From Streptococcus sp. 1643 (GTDB lineage Bacteria; Bacillota; Bacilli; Lactobacillales; Streptococcaceae), in assembly GCF_006228325.1 (NCBI RefSeq), contig NZ_CP040231.1, positions 755,001 to 819,000 on the forward strand: a DNA stretch of 64,000 bases, given 5' to 3'. The position numbers were made by a program, and so were the translations under genes. Each line of letters opens with the position of its first letter. Position 1 is the stretch's first letter. The notes below the pieces were generated by a model. It had not been told where the DNA came from. It saw only the letters and a list, made by a program, of their open reading frames with translations, and searched no databases. Positions 51,011-61,038 of the stretch are shown piece after piece.

Positions 51011-51430
51011 ATGGCTCATTTAACTGTCCAGATCGTGACACCAGATGGCCTCGTCTATGATCACCATGCCAGCTTTGTATCGGTACGAACTCTGGATGGT
51101 GAGATGGGGATCTTGCCACGACATGAAAATATGATTGCGGTTTTAGCGGTTGATGAAGTGAAGGTGAAACGTATCGATGACGATACTCATGTGAACTGGA
51201 TTGCAGTGAACGGAGGAATTATCGAGATTGCTAATGATATCATTACTATTGTAGCAGACTCAGCAGAGCGTGCTCGTGATATTGATATCAGTCGGGCAGA
51301 ACGTGCGAAACTTCGCGCTGAACGAGAAATCGAAGAAGCCCATGACAAGCACTTGATTGACCAAGAACGTCGCGCAAAAATCGCATTGCAACGTGCTATC
51401 AACCGTATCAATGTCGGAAATAGACTATAA
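51011..51430 (+). CDS. atpC: F0F1 ATP synthase subunit epsilon
   Basis: The regulatory subunit of the rotor, 139 aa. The N-terminal beta sandwich ([16 protein letters not shown]) and two C-terminal helices ([16 protein letters not shown]) are present. It is the last gene of the operon, 10 nt after atpD, followed by a bidirectional terminator. Confidence 0.95.
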   Translation: MAHLTVQIVTPDGLVYDHHASFVSVRTLDGEMGILPRHENMIAVLAVDEVKVKRIDDDTHVNWIAVNGGIIEIANDIITIVADSAERARDIDISRAERAKLRAEREIEEAHDKHLIDQERRAKIALQRAINRINVGNRL

Positions 51431-51431
51431 A

Positions 51432-51462
51432 AAAATGAACTTGAAACTCAAGTTCATTTTTT
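51432..51462. terminator. Terminator between atp operon and lactonase gene
   Basis: AAAATGAACTTGA pairs with TCAAGTTCATTTT around an AAC loop, with A and T runs on either side; suited to both convergent transcripts. Confidence 0.92.
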
Positions 51463-52476
51463 TTAATGTGGGAAGTTGATGCAGACTGCTTCAGGGACAT
51501 GGAAGTCGTTAGAAAGCTCTGCAAGACGACCACTTTTAGGATTGCGCTTAAAGACGGTTGCGTTATCAGAATCTTGATGAACAGCAATGAGAAACTCTTG
51601 ATCAGGAGTTAGGTCGAAATCACGTGGATTTTTACCATGACTTGGTACAATCTCTAATAATTCCAAGCTACCATCATCGAGGATTGTATAGACTGCAATG
51701 GAATCATGACCTCGGTTGGATACATAGAGGTATTTTCCATCTTTAGAAAGACGAATGGCAGCAGTAGCATTAAAGCCCTCGTATCCATCTGGTAAGGTTG
51801 AAATAACTTGCATGCGTTCAAATTCACCAACTCCATCATAAATCAAGACCTCTATCGTGCTATTAAGTTCGCAGATGAGATAGGCAATCTTATAGTGGTG
51901 GTGGAAAACGATGTGGCGTGCACCTGCTCCAGCTTGGCTGTGATAAGTGTAGAGTTTATTTAGTTTTCCTTCTGGACTAACATCATAGGTCGTTACTTCA
52001 TCTGTTCCTAGATCACAGGTGACAAGGTACTGGTCAGGTGTTAGATCCGTAAAGTGTACATGTGGGGAAGTTTGGTTTTCATGAGGACCTTGTCCACTAT
52101 GCTGATCTAGATCTGTTTGGATGAGGCTACCATCCGTTTGACGTTTATAAACCAGAACTTGACCCTTATGATAGTTAGCTCCATAAACGAGACCACGCTT
52201 TTCATCCACTGACACATAACAATGGGGAGCGCCTTCTTCAACCACATGATTTAGCAAAGCGCCATCTGTCTTGTAAGCAGCGATTCCACCTAAGCCATCC
52301 TGGCTCCCTACAGTGTATAAGTGTTGCTGTTGGTCAAAGGCAAGGTAGGTTGGACTTGGTTCAGCAGCAAAGAGCTCAAGATTTGCAAGCTGGCCTGTTT
52401 CTGTATCAAAATCTGCCTTGTAAATCCCTTTAGATAAGCGACGAGTGTAAGTTCCAAAATAAACAGTTTCTTTCAT
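51463..52476 (-). CDS. Lactonase-family (YkgB-like) beta-propeller protein
   Basis: A seven-bladed beta-propeller of the 6-phosphogluconolactonase/YkgB family, 337 aa. Motifs include YFGTYTRR at the N-terminus, CYVSVDEKRGLVYGANYH, HENQTSPHVHF, GARHIVFHHH and YLYVSNRGHDSI. The longer frame starts at 52506, but that ATG is inside the -10 box; AAGAGG favours the ATG at 52476 (or 52482). 6-phosphogluconolactone hydrolysis is the family prediction and unproven for this branch. Confidence 0.85.
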   Translation of the reverse strand: MKETVYFGTYTRRLSKGIYKADFDTETGQLANLELFAAEPSPTYLAFDQQQHLYTVGSQDGLGGIAAYKTDGALLNHVVEEGAPHCYVSVDEKRGLVYGANYHKGQVLVYKRQTDGSLIQTDLDQHSGQGPHENQTSPHVHFTDLTPDQYLVTCDLGTDEVTTYDVSPEGKLNKLYTYHSQAGAGARHIVFHHHYKIAYLICELNSTIEVLIYDGVGEFERMQVISTLPDGYEGFNATAAIRLSKDGKYLYVSNRGHDSIAVYTILDDGSLELLEIVPSHGKNPRDFDLTPDQEFLIAVHQDSDNATVFKRNPKSGRLAELSNDFHVPEAVCINFPH

Positions 52477-52504
52477 GTCCATACCTCTTAATAATGATAA
52501 GTTC

Positions 52505-52513
52505 ATTATACCA
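52505..52513 (-). promoter_or_regulatory. Extended -10 promoter of the lactonase gene
   Basis: TGG-TATAAT on the minus strand. It rules out the ATG at 52506 as the start codon. Confidence 0.75.
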
Positions 52514-52585
52514 CAAAATGGCAGTCATGAAGCACTAGATTCATTCATGTAAGCACTTTAAAAAAGAGTTATTTTAGTCTAAAAA

Positions 52586-52594
52586 TGGTATAAT
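52586..52594 (+). promoter_or_regulatory. Extended -10 promoter of AI-2E gene 2
   Basis: TGG-TATAAT, 26 nt before the ATG, with an AAAGGA ribosome site between. Confidence 0.75.
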
Positions 52595-52620
52595 GAGAGA
52601 ATGACAGAAAGGATGTATTT

Positions 52621-53787
52621 ATGGAACATAAAGAGAAACATTTTAGCCTATCTTGGTTTTTTAAGTGGTTTTTAGATAATAAAGCCATCACTGTATTTTT
52701 AGTAACCTTGTTACTGGGACTAAACATTTTTATTCTAAGTAAGATTAGTTTTATCTTTTTACCAGTTTTGGATTTTCTAGGAGTTGTCATGTTGCCAGTT
52801 ATTTTATCTGGTTTACTTTATTACCTCCTCAATCCGATTGTGGACTGGATGGAGAAGCACAAGATCAATCGTGTCCTTGCCATTAGTATTGTTTTTGTTG
52901 TTATTGGACTCTTTATCATTTGGGGGCTGGCAGTCGCAATTCCTAATCTGCAACGCCAAGTCTTAAATTTTGCGAAGAATGTGCCGACATACCTGGAAGA
53001 TGCTGATAAGGTGATCAATGACCTTGTAACCAAACGCTTGCCAGATGATTTTAGACCACAGTTGGAGCAGGTTCTTTCCAATGTTTCTAGTGAGGCGACC
53101 ATGTGGGCCAGCAAAATCTCTTCTCAAGCTGTTAACTGGGTTAGCGCCTTTATCAGTAGCGTTTCCCAAGTCATTGTTGCGGTTATTATCGTACCCTTCA
53201 TGCTCTTTTATCTTTTGAGAGATGGGAAAGGCTTGCGAGATTACCTGACTAAATTCATCCCAAACAAGTTAAAAGAACCTGTCGGACAAGTTTTGTCAGA
53301 TGTTAATAAACAGTTGTCAAACTATGTTAGAGGGCAGGTTACAGTTGCTATTATCGTGGCAATTATGTTTATTATCTTCTTTAAAATTATTGGTCTCAGA
53401 TATGCTGTGACTCTGGGGATCACGGCTGGTATCCTTAATCTAGTACCTTATCTAGGTAGTTTTCTAGCGATGTTGCCTGCTTTGGTTTTGGGCTTGATAG
53501 CGGGGCCTGTCATGCTTTTGAAAGTGATTATTGTCTTTATTGTTGAACAAACGATTGAAGGTCGCTTCGTTTCTCCACTTATTTTAGGTAGCCAGCTAAA
53601 TATCCATCCAATCAATGTCCTATTTGTTCTCCTAACTTCAGGTTCTATGTTTGGTATTTGGGGAGTCTTGCTGGGAATTCCTGTCTATGCTTCTGCCAAG
53701 GTCGTTATCTCAGCTATCTTTAACTGGTATAAAAAAGTCAGCGGTCTGTATGAAGAAGAAGGGGAGGAAATCAAGAGTGAACAATAG
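52621..53787 (+). CDS. AI-2E family (PerM-type) membrane protein 2
   Basis: A 388-aa paralogue of the gene at 31038. It shares LSGLLYYLLNPIVDWMEK near the N-terminus, the YLLRDGKGLRDYL segment and the C-terminal GILNLVPYLGSFLAMLPAL and HPINVLFVLL motifs. The longer N-terminus is charged. The end overlaps the next gene by 11 nt, so the pair is translationally coupled. The transported substrate is unknown. Confidence 0.82.
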   Translation: MEHKEKHFSLSWFFKWFLDNKAITVFLVTLLLGLNIFILSKISFIFLPVLDFLGVVMLPVILSGLLYYLLNPIVDWMEKHKINRVLAISIVFVVIGLFIIWGLAVAIPNLQRQVLNFAKNVPTYLEDADKVINDLVTKRLPDDFRPQLEQVLSNVSSEATMWASKISSQAVNWVSAFISSVSQVIVAVIIVPFMLFYLLRDGKGLRDYLTKFIPNKLKEPVGQVLSDVNKQLSNYVRGQVTVAIIVAIMFIIFFKIIGLRYAVTLGITAGILNLVPYLGSFLAMLPALVLGLIAGPVMLLKVIIVFIVEQTIEGRFVSPLILGSQLNIHPINVLFVLLTSGSMFGIWGVLLGIPVYASAKVVISAIFNWYKKVSGLYEEEGEEIKSEQ

Positions 53788-55006
53788 TCAACGCATGCTC
53801 CAGGCTTTGGATGAACAGGATTTAACCAAAGCGGATCAGTATTTTCACGAAGCCCTCGAAACAGATTCAAGTGAAGTTCTTTACGAACTAGCAAGCTATC
53901 TAGAGGGAATTGGCTTTTATCCTCAAGCAAAAGAAATTTACCAACATATCGTTACAGAATTTCCAGAAGTGAATCTGAATTTAGCAAGCATTGCTAGTGA
54001 GGATGGCAATGTTGAGGAAGCCTTTGCTTACCTTGAGGAAATCACACCCGAAAGTGACTGGTACGTATCGGCCTTGGCCTTGAAGGCAGACCTCTATCAG
54101 TTGGAAGGATTGACAGATGTAGCGCGTGAAAAGTTACTGGAAGCCCTAAACTACTCAGACGATGCCTTATTAGTTTTTGGTTTGGCTGAGTTGGATAGCG
54201 AGTTAGGGAATTATCAGGAAGCCATTCAGGGCTATGCTCAATTAGACAATCGCTCCATCTATGAGCAAACGGGTGTCTCAACCTATCAACGAATTGGTTA
54301 CGCTTATGCCCAGTTAGGCAAGTTTGAAGCCGCAACTGAATTCTTAGAGAAAGCTTTGGAACTAGAATACGATGACCAAACTGCCTTTGAACTGGCTAGC
54401 CTTTACTTTGACCAAGAAGAGTATCAAAAATCTGTTCTTTACTTTAAGCAGATTGATACCATTTCACCTGATTTTGAAGGATATGAGTATGGCTACAGTC
54501 AAGCTTTGCATAAGGAACATCAGGTGGAAGAGGCCCTTCGTATCGTTAAACAAGGTTTGGAGAAAAATCCATTTGAAACTAGGCTCTTGCTAGCTGCTTC
54601 TCAGTTTTCGTATGAATTGCATGATCCTAATAGTGCAGAGCAGTTTCTCCTTACTGCTAAAGAAGATGCAGAGGATACAGAAGAAATTTTCCTTCGCCTT
54701 GCAACTATTTATATGGAACAAGAACGGTACGAAGATATTATCGCTCTCCAAAGTCAAGAACCTGAAAATCTCCTGACCAAGTGGATGATTGCCCGTTCTT
54801 ACCAGGAAATCGAGGATTTAGATAAGGCCTATGAGCTCTATCAGGAACTATCGTCTGACCTTAAGGATAATCCTGAGTTTCTGGAGCAGTATACTTATCT
54901 TTTGCGTGAATTGGGGTATTTTGAAGAAGCCAAAGTACAAGCTGAAGCTTATTTGAAAATCGTTCCAGATGATGTTCAGATGCAAGAACTCTTAGAAACA
55001 CTTTAA
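53777..55006 (+). CDS. Tetratricopeptide-repeat protein
   Basis: A 409-aa cytoplasmic protein made of about ten degenerate TPR units, an all-helical scaffold with acidic surface. Recurring A-x-x-Y-x-x-x-G/L-x-x-E patterns include YAQLGKFEAATEFLEKALELE and YFDQEEYQKSVLYFKQI. I place the start at GTG 53777 (VNNSQRMLQAL): GGGGAGG lies about 10 nt upstream. The frame extends further upstream only as an overlap with the AI-2E gene. The partner is unknown. Confidence 0.85.
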   Translation: MNNSQRMLQALDEQDLTKADQYFHEALETDSSEVLYELASYLEGIGFYPQAKEIYQHIVTEFPEVNLNLASIASEDGNVEEAFAYLEEITPESDWYVSALALKADLYQLEGLTDVAREKLLEALNYSDDALLVFGLAELDSELGNYQEAIQGYAQLDNRSIYEQTGVSTYQRIGYAYAQLGKFEAATEFLEKALELEYDDQTAFELASLYFDQEEYQKSVLYFKQIDTISPDFEGYEYGYSQALHKEHQVEEALRIVKQGLEKNPFETRLLLAASQFSYELHDPNSAEQFLLTAKEDAEDTEEIFLRLATIYMEQERYEDIIALQSQEPENLLTKWMIARSYQEIEDLDKAYELYQELSSDLKDNPEFLEQYTYLLRELGYFEEAKVQAEAYLKIVPDDVQMQELLETL

Positions 55007-55020
55007 AAGTTATCTCTCTA

Positions 55021-55057
55021 AAAAAACGTATCCGTCAATTTGGCAGATACGTTTTTT
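55021..55057 (+). terminator. Terminator of AI-2E/TPR unit
   Basis: AAAAAACGTATC (55021-55032) pairs with GATACGTTTTTT (55046-55057). Confidence 0.9.
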
Positions 55058-55088
55058 TGAAAGAAATAGAATTTTTTTACAAAAACCC

Positions 55089-55116
55089 TTGCTAAATTGT
55101 TTATTTATGCTATAAT
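55089..55116 (+). promoter_or_regulatory. Promoter of the amino-acid ABC operon
   Basis: TTGCTA (55089-55094), a 16-nt spacer ending TGC, and TATAAT (55111-55116). Confidence 0.72.
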
Positions 55117-55144
55117 GAGAACAATAATTTTTAGGAGGTGCAGT

Positions 55145-55786
55145 ATGTCTTATATGTTTGAGATATTACCAAGTTTATTGAACGGTGCAAGTATGACTCT
55201 TCAAGTCTTTGTTCTGGTCTTGATCTTTTCAATTCCTTTAGGTATTGTCGTTGCCTTTGCTTTACAAGTCCGCTGGGAACCCCTCCATTATCTGATTGAC
55301 CTTTATATTTGGGTGATGCGAGGGACTCCCTTGCTCTTGCAATTAATCTTTATTTACTATGTTCTCCCTAGCATTGGGATACGTTTAGATCGTTTGCCTG
55401 CTGCTGTAATCGCTTTTGTATTGAACTATGCAGCCTACTTTGCTGAAATATTTCGTGGTGGGATTGAAACCATTCCTAAAGGTCAATATGAGGCTGCTAA
55501 GGTCTTGAAGTTTAGTCCTTTTGACACAGTGCGATATATCATTCTTCCTCAAGTTACAAAGATTGTCTTACCGAGCGTCTTTAATGAAATCATGAGTTTG
55601 GTCAAGGATACTTCTTTGGTCTATGCCCTTGGGATTTCAGATTTGATTTTGGCTAGTCGGACAGCAGCCAATCGAGATGCCAGTCTTGTTCCTATGTTTT
55701 TAGCTGGAGCGATTTATTTGATTATGATTGGTCTTGTAACCATTGTAGCGAAAAAACTTGAGAAGAAGTATAGTTATTACAGATAG
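55145..55786 (+). CDS. Polar amino-acid ABC transporter permease
   Basis: A 213-aa HisM/GlnP-type permease. The N-terminal MTLQVFVLVLIFSIPLG, the RGTPLLLQL motif and the EAA-loop ALKFSPFDTVRYIILPQ-like segment (EAAKVLKFSPFD) are present, with five helices. The ATG at 55145 follows AGGAGGTG; the ATG at 55097 is upstream of the promoter. It is first in a permease-ATPase-binding protein operon. Confidence 0.9.
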   Translation: MSYMFEILPSLLNGASMTLQVFVLVLIFSIPLGIVVAFALQVRWEPLHYLIDLYIWVMRGTPLLLQLIFIYYVLPSIGIRLDRLPAAVIAFVLNYAAYFAEIFRGGIETIPKGQYEAAKVLKFSPFDTVRYIILPQVTKIVLPSVFNEIMSLVKDTSLVYALGISDLILASRTAANRDASLVPMFLAGAIYLIMIGLVTIVAKKLEKKYSYYR

Positions 55787-55796
55787 GAGGATTGCT

Positions 55797-56426
55797 ATGT
55801 TAGAATTACGAAACATCAACAAGGCCTTTGCTGGCAAACAAATCTTAACCAACCTTAGCCTATCTATTCCTGAAAAGCAAATCCTTGCAATCGTAGGTCC
55901 ATCAGGAGGCGGAAAGACCACCTTGTTACGTATGCTAGCTGGACTGGAAACCATCGATTCAGGGGAAATTTACTATAACGGTGAATCGCTAGCTATAGAC
56001 GAACTAGAAAAGCGCAATCTTCTGGGATTTGTTTTCCAAGATTTTCAACTCTTTCCGCATTTGTCAGTTCTAGATAACTTAACCTTGTCGCCCATAAAAA
56101 CGATGAGTATGGAGAAGGAAGTTGCTGAGAAGAAGGCGCGTGGCTTGTTAGAACAACTTGGGTTAGCTGGGCACGCAGATGCCTTTCCATTCTCACTTTC
56201 AGGTGGGCAAAAACAACGGGTGGCCTTAGCGCGCGCTATGATGATAAACCCAGAAATTATTGGATATGATGAGCCTACATCAGCCTTAGACCCAGAATTG
56301 CGATTAGAAGTAGAAAAACTTATCCTTCAAAATAAAGAGCGTGGGATGACCCAGATTGTTGTGACCCACGATCTTCAGTTTGCGGAAAACATTGCTGATC
56401 AGATTCTTAAGGTTGATCCAAAGTAG
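55797..56426 (+). CDS. Polar amino-acid ABC transporter ATPase
   Basis: A 209-aa ATPase of the GlnQ/HisP class. The ATG at 55797 follows AGGAGG, 10 nt after the permease stop. Walker A GPSGGGKTT is at about residues 31-39, signature LSGGQKQRV near 131, and Walker B IIGYDEPTSALDP. It is slightly shorter than GlnQ (about 240 aa) but all motifs are intact. Confidence 0.9.
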   Translation: MLELRNINKAFAGKQILTNLSLSIPEKQILAIVGPSGGGKTTLLRMLAGLETIDSGEIYYNGESLAIDELEKRNLLGFVFQDFQLFPHLSVLDNLTLSPIKTMSMEKEVAEKKARGLLEQLGLAGHADAFPFSLSGGQKQRVALARAMMINPEIIGYDEPTSALDPELRLEVEKLILQNKERGMTQIVVTHDLQFAENIADQILKVDPK

Positions 56427-56441
56427 GAGTAGGAGGTGCCT

Positions 56442-57281
56442 ATGAAGAGAAAGAAAATTGCCCTTGTACTTGCTCTGTTCTTTAGCTTCTTCCTGACGGC
56501 TTGTACTCAGAAGGCAAGTGATCCAAATCAGGATAATTGGGCCAAATATCAAAAACAGGGAAGCATTACCATTGGCTTTGACAATACCTTTGTTCCCATG
56601 GGATTTGAGGAAAAGAATGGCCAGTATGCGGGCTTTGATATCGACCTAGCCCAAGCTGTCTCTGAAAAGCTAGGAATTCAGATTAAATTTCAACCCATCG
56701 ACTGGGATATGAAAGAAACCGAGCTACAAAATGGTACCATTGATGCCATCTGGAATGGCTATACAGCAACAGATGAACGGAAAGAGAAGGTTGCTTTTAC
56801 CATTCCTTACATGGAAAATCAACAAGTTTTGGTCTCTAAAAAGTCTCAAAATATCCACTCAATTCAGGATATGACTGACAAAGTTTTAGGGGCCCAGGCA
56901 GGATCTTCTGGCTATTTGAATTTTGAAGGACAACCCGAACTACTCAAGAATCGAGTGAAAGATCAGAAGGCCAATCAATACCAAAGTTTCAATGAAGCCT
57001 TGATTGATTTGAAAAATGACCGGATTGATGCCTTGTTGATTGACCGGGTATATGCCAATTATTATCTCCAGTCTGAAGGAATATTAAATGACTACAATGT
57101 CTTTTCAGCTGGATTTGAAAGTGAAGCTTTTGCAGTGGGTGTTAGACCTGCCGATAAAACTTTGCTATCTGTATTGAATCAAGCCTTTATTTCACTATAC
57201 CAAGAAGGAAAATTTCAGGAAATCAGCCAGAAATGGTTTGGGGAAGATGTAGCCACCAGTCAAGTTAAAAATCAAGAATAA
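56442..57281 (+). CDS. Polar amino-acid ABC transporter binding lipoprotein
   Basis: A 279-aa family 3 solute-binding protein. The signal peptide ends in the lipobox LTAC (Cys21). The conserved GFDIDLAQAVSEKLG and VAFTIPYMENQQVLV segments are typical. The ATG at 56442 follows AGGAGGTG; the in-frame GTG at 56436 is within that site. The exact amino acid cannot be read from sequence. Confidence 0.9.
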   Translation: MKRKKIALVLALFFSFFLTACTQKASDPNQDNWAKYQKQGSITIGFDNTFVPMGFEEKNGQYAGFDIDLAQAVSEKLGIQIKFQPIDWDMKETELQNGTIDAIWNGYTATDERKEKVAFTIPYMENQQVLVSKKSQNIHSIQDMTDKVLGAQAGSSGYLNFEGQPELLKNRVKDQKANQYQSFNEALIDLKNDRIDALLIDRVYANYYLQSEGILNDYNVFSAGFESEAFAVGVRPADKTLLSVLNQAFISLYQEGKFQEISQKWFGEDVATSQVKNQE

Positions 57282-57284
57282 GAA

Positions 57285-57316
57285 AAGAGATTGAGTTTTT
57301 CCTCAGTCTCTTTTTG
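57285..57316 (+). terminator. Terminator of the amino-acid ABC operon
   Basis: AAGAGATTGAG pairs with CTCAGTCTCTT (one wobble), followed by T5. Confidence 0.85.
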
Positions 57317-57325
57317 TATCGAAAA

Positions 57326-57349
57326 ATCCTCTGGCAAGTACCAGAGGAT
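57326..57349 (-). terminator. Terminator of lysS
   Basis: On the minus strand ATCCTCTGG pairs with CCAGAGGAT around a 6-nt loop, followed by TTTTC; 7 nt beyond the lysS stop. Confidence 0.85.
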
Positions 57350-57355
57350 AAGAGT

Positions 57356-58855
<1,500 letters not shown>

Positions 58856-58905
58856 CTAATTTTACTCAAAATTTGATACGATGAGTCATTTTTTGCGATA
58901 CTCCC

Positions 58906-58914
58906 ATTTTATCA
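58906..58914 (-). promoter_or_regulatory. Extended -10 promoter of lysS
   Basis: TGA-TAAAAT on the minus strand, about 60 nt before the lysS ATG. Confidence 0.65.
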
Positions 58915-58951
58915 TAAATAGCAGAGAAATTCACGGATATTCTTTGAAAAC

Positions 58952-58983
58952 TAAAAAGAACTTGACTATTAAGATCAAGTTCC
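58952..58983 (-). terminator. Terminator of the PopT-YbaK-phosphatase unit
   Basis: On the minus strand GAACTTGA pairs with TCAAGTTC around a 9-nt loop, followed by TTTTTAG; it touches the stop codon of the phosphatase gene. Confidence 0.8.
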
Positions 58984-58984
58984 A

Positions 58985-59608
58985 TTATTTTTCTTGATAG
59001 GAAGTGTCATTCCATCTTTCCAGAGTGAAGGTTTCAAAATCATCGGTCTCTAAAACTGTCAGACTAGCATTGGCCAAGCCTCCATCTTTGCGGAGGTGAG
59101 CTTCTTTATAGCCTAAAAGTGTACGAAGGCTAGCAGTGAGATTTGCCCCATGCCCGACAATCAGAATTCTTTCAGCCGGACTTTCTTTCAGAGATTTGAT
59201 AAACTGAATGGTTCGCTGAGTCGTAGAGTAGAGAGATTCGGCTTCAAACATCCTCGTATCAAACTGAGCCAGATTAGAGCGAAAGGCCTTGATTTGTTGT
59301 GGGTAGATGGCATTGAGCGTAGCGATTTTTAATCCCTCTAGTTTGCCAAGTTGCCATTCACGTAGGTCAGGAATGCTCTTTAAAGGACAAGGGGACTGGA
59401 GTTGACTTTGGATAATTTCAGCAGACTTAACTGCTCTGGGTAAATCACTAGAATAAATCGTATCAAAATGAATTTCCTTGAGATGTTGACCCAGTTGTTT
59501 TAGGATGTCAATGGACTCTGGAAGAAGGGGAGAGTCACCGCTAGCACCTTGAAAACGTCCTTCAAGATTCCAGAGGGTGCGACCATGGCGGACAAAATAG
59601 AGTTTCAT
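58985..59608 (-). CDS. Histidine phosphatase (phosphoglycerate mutase-like)
   Basis: A 207-aa histidine phosphatase superfamily member. The catalytic RHG motif is FVRHGRTLWN (residues 5-14), the second His is in VGHGANL, and the Arg/Glu pocket is in SSDLPRA and REWQLGKLEG. It starts 1-3 nt from the ybaK stop, so the genes are coupled. These proteins act on diverse phosphomonoesters and this substrate is unknown; it is not the glycolytic GpmA, which is longer. Confidence 0.87.
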   Translation of the reverse strand: MKLYFVRHGRTLWNLEGRFQGASGDSPLLPESIDILKQLGQHLKEIHFDTIYSSDLPRAVKSAEIIQSQLQSPCPLKSIPDLREWQLGKLEGLKIATLNAIYPQQIKAFRSNLAQFDTRMFEAESLYSTTQRTIQFIKSLKESPAERILIVGHGANLTASLRTLLGYKEAHLRKDGGLANASLTVLETDDFETFTLERWNDTSYQEK

Positions 59609-60090
59609 CAGTTGTCTTCCTCCAAGATGTCAGCAAAGTCCGCTTTTACAAAGCTGGCTAAGTCTTGAGGTCGGATGATGATACTATGCCCGACTTCTCC
59701 AGCAGAGACAATCATTTTGTCTAAATCCAAAGCAGTCTGATCAATAAAAATAGGATAATTGTGTTTTTGGCGAATGCCGACGGGGTTATTAGCCCCATGA
59801 ATATAGCCTGTCGTTTTTTCTAGGTCTTTTTGTGGAATCATGCTGACTTTTTTATTACCAGAAACCTTTGCTAGTTTTTTCTCAGCGAGGTGTTCTGTTA
59901 TGGGAACGATTCCGATGATTGGCCCCGTCTTATCACCCAGCAGAGCCAAGGTTTTAAAGATATGTGTTCGATCATATTCCGAAGGAAGTTCTCCCTCAAG
60001 CGCATTGATTTGAATACCAGTATGATCAATACCCGCCTTGGTCAAGATTTGTTCGACCAAGGTTTTTTTAATCTTAACTTTCTTTGCCAT
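59608..60090 (-). CDS. ybaK: YbaK/EbsC-family aminoacyl-tRNA deacylase
   Basis: A 160-aa trans-editing protein. Family members hydrolyse mischarged Cys- or Ala-tRNA-Pro. The conserved Lys lies in the KVSGNKKVSM segment (about residue 80), and the GYIHGANNPVGIR motif is diagnostic. Start and stop overlap the flanking genes (TAATG upstream). GGAGGA is the ribosome site. Confidence 0.9.
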   Translation of the reverse strand: MAKKVKIKKTLVEQILTKAGIDHTGIQINALEGELPSEYDRTHIFKTLALLGDKTGPIIGIVPITEHLAEKKLAKVSGNKKVSMIPQKDLEKTTGYIHGANNPVGIRQKHNYPIFIDQTALDLDKMIVSAGEVGHSIIIRPQDLASFVKADFADILEEDN

Positions 60091-60932
60091 TATTTATATT
60101 TATCCTCCAATTGACTCATCCAGATACCAAGCCAAATGCCAAGTGCAAAGAAGAAGGCGATGAGAACATAACTCACGATAGAAAGTCCAGTGTATTGGAT
60201 ACTTTCAGCACTTCCAGCATTTGGAATCAAAATCAAGAGGGTGCTTGATAGCACAATTCCAATAATAAAGTGATAAACACGGGAGTGGTAGTTGTTCAAG
60301 GCATGGTTCATTAATTTTGAAAAAATGATGAGGGTTGCACCTGCACCAATTCCGATAGGAAGGAAAGTACCGAATAAATCAAAGGTCTTAAAACCAGTTA
60401 GCATTGGAGCGTACAGCCCTAAAATCAAGAGTAGATTTGACGGACTTAAACCAGGCACCAAGACACCTAGAGCTAAAAGAGCACCCGCTAAGATGAAACT
60501 AGCGAAACTAGCACTGAGAGAACCAACAACAAAGTTTAGCGCGTAGAGCCCTAGGCCTGAAAGGATAAAGGTGGTCCAGAACCAGACTAGGTCGATCTTG
60601 TCACGATCAGATTCTCGAGTAGATTCTTTAAGGAGGCTAGGAACTGTACCGATGATGGCTCCCGCAAAGCTCCACAAAATATAGACTTGATAATTTTCTA
60701 GCAGATACTCGATTGGATAAGAAAACAAACCAATGCCTAGCAACATCCCGATTGCTACTGGGATAAAGTATAGGACATTCTCTTTAAAATCCTTAAAGGG
60801 ATGAGCCAGAAAGCTAATCATTCGCTCGTAAATTCCCAAAATAGCTGCCAGAACACCACCAGAAATTCCTGGTAAGATAAATCCTAAGGCGATGACTATT
60901 CCCTTAATAACTCTTGCAATCCATGAAAACAT
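60090..60932 (-). CDS. popT: DUF368 membrane protein, PopT-type undecaprenyl-phosphate translocase
   Basis: A polytopic protein of 280 aa with about eight helices. DUF368 members (PopT) have been shown in other bacteria to recycle undecaprenyl phosphate across the membrane. Two pseudo-repeated motifs mark the family: LPGISGGVLAAILGIYERM near the N-terminus and VPGLSPSNLLLILGLYAPM in the second half, consistent with an inverted-repeat fold. GAGGA is 7 nt before the ATG at 60932; the frame runs further upstream but across the promoter. Orthology is by family, not tested here. Confidence 0.85.
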   Translation of the reverse strand: MFSWIARVIKGIVIALGFILPGISGGVLAAILGIYERMISFLAHPFKDFKENVLYFIPVAIGMLLGIGLFSYPIEYLLENYQVYILWSFAGAIIGTVPSLLKESTRESDRDKIDLVWFWTTFILSGLGLYALNFVVGSLSASFASFILAGALLALGVLVPGLSPSNLLLILGLYAPMLTGFKTFDLFGTFLPIGIGAGATLIIFSKLMNHALNNYHSRVYHFIIGIVLSSTLLILIPNAGSAESIQYTGLSIVSYVLIAFFFALGIWLGIWMSQLEDKYK

Positions 60933-60975
60933 CATAAAATCCTCAATTTCATAAAATTCTTTCTCTATTCTATCA

Positions 60976-60984
60976 ATTATAACA
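60976..60984 (-). promoter_or_regulatory. Extended -10 promoter of popT
   Basis: TGT-TATAAT on the minus strand, about 44 nt before the popT start. Confidence 0.7.
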
Positions 60985-61004
60985 CAGACGAGAAGAAAAT
61001 GAAA

Positions 61005-61038
61005 AAACAAGTGAAAAAGAGAGCAATTTTCACTTGTT
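61005..61038 (-). terminator. Terminator of the GH25 gene
   Basis: On the minus strand ACAAGTGAAAA pairs with TTTTCACTTGT around a ~9-nt loop, followed by T tracts. Confidence 0.85.
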
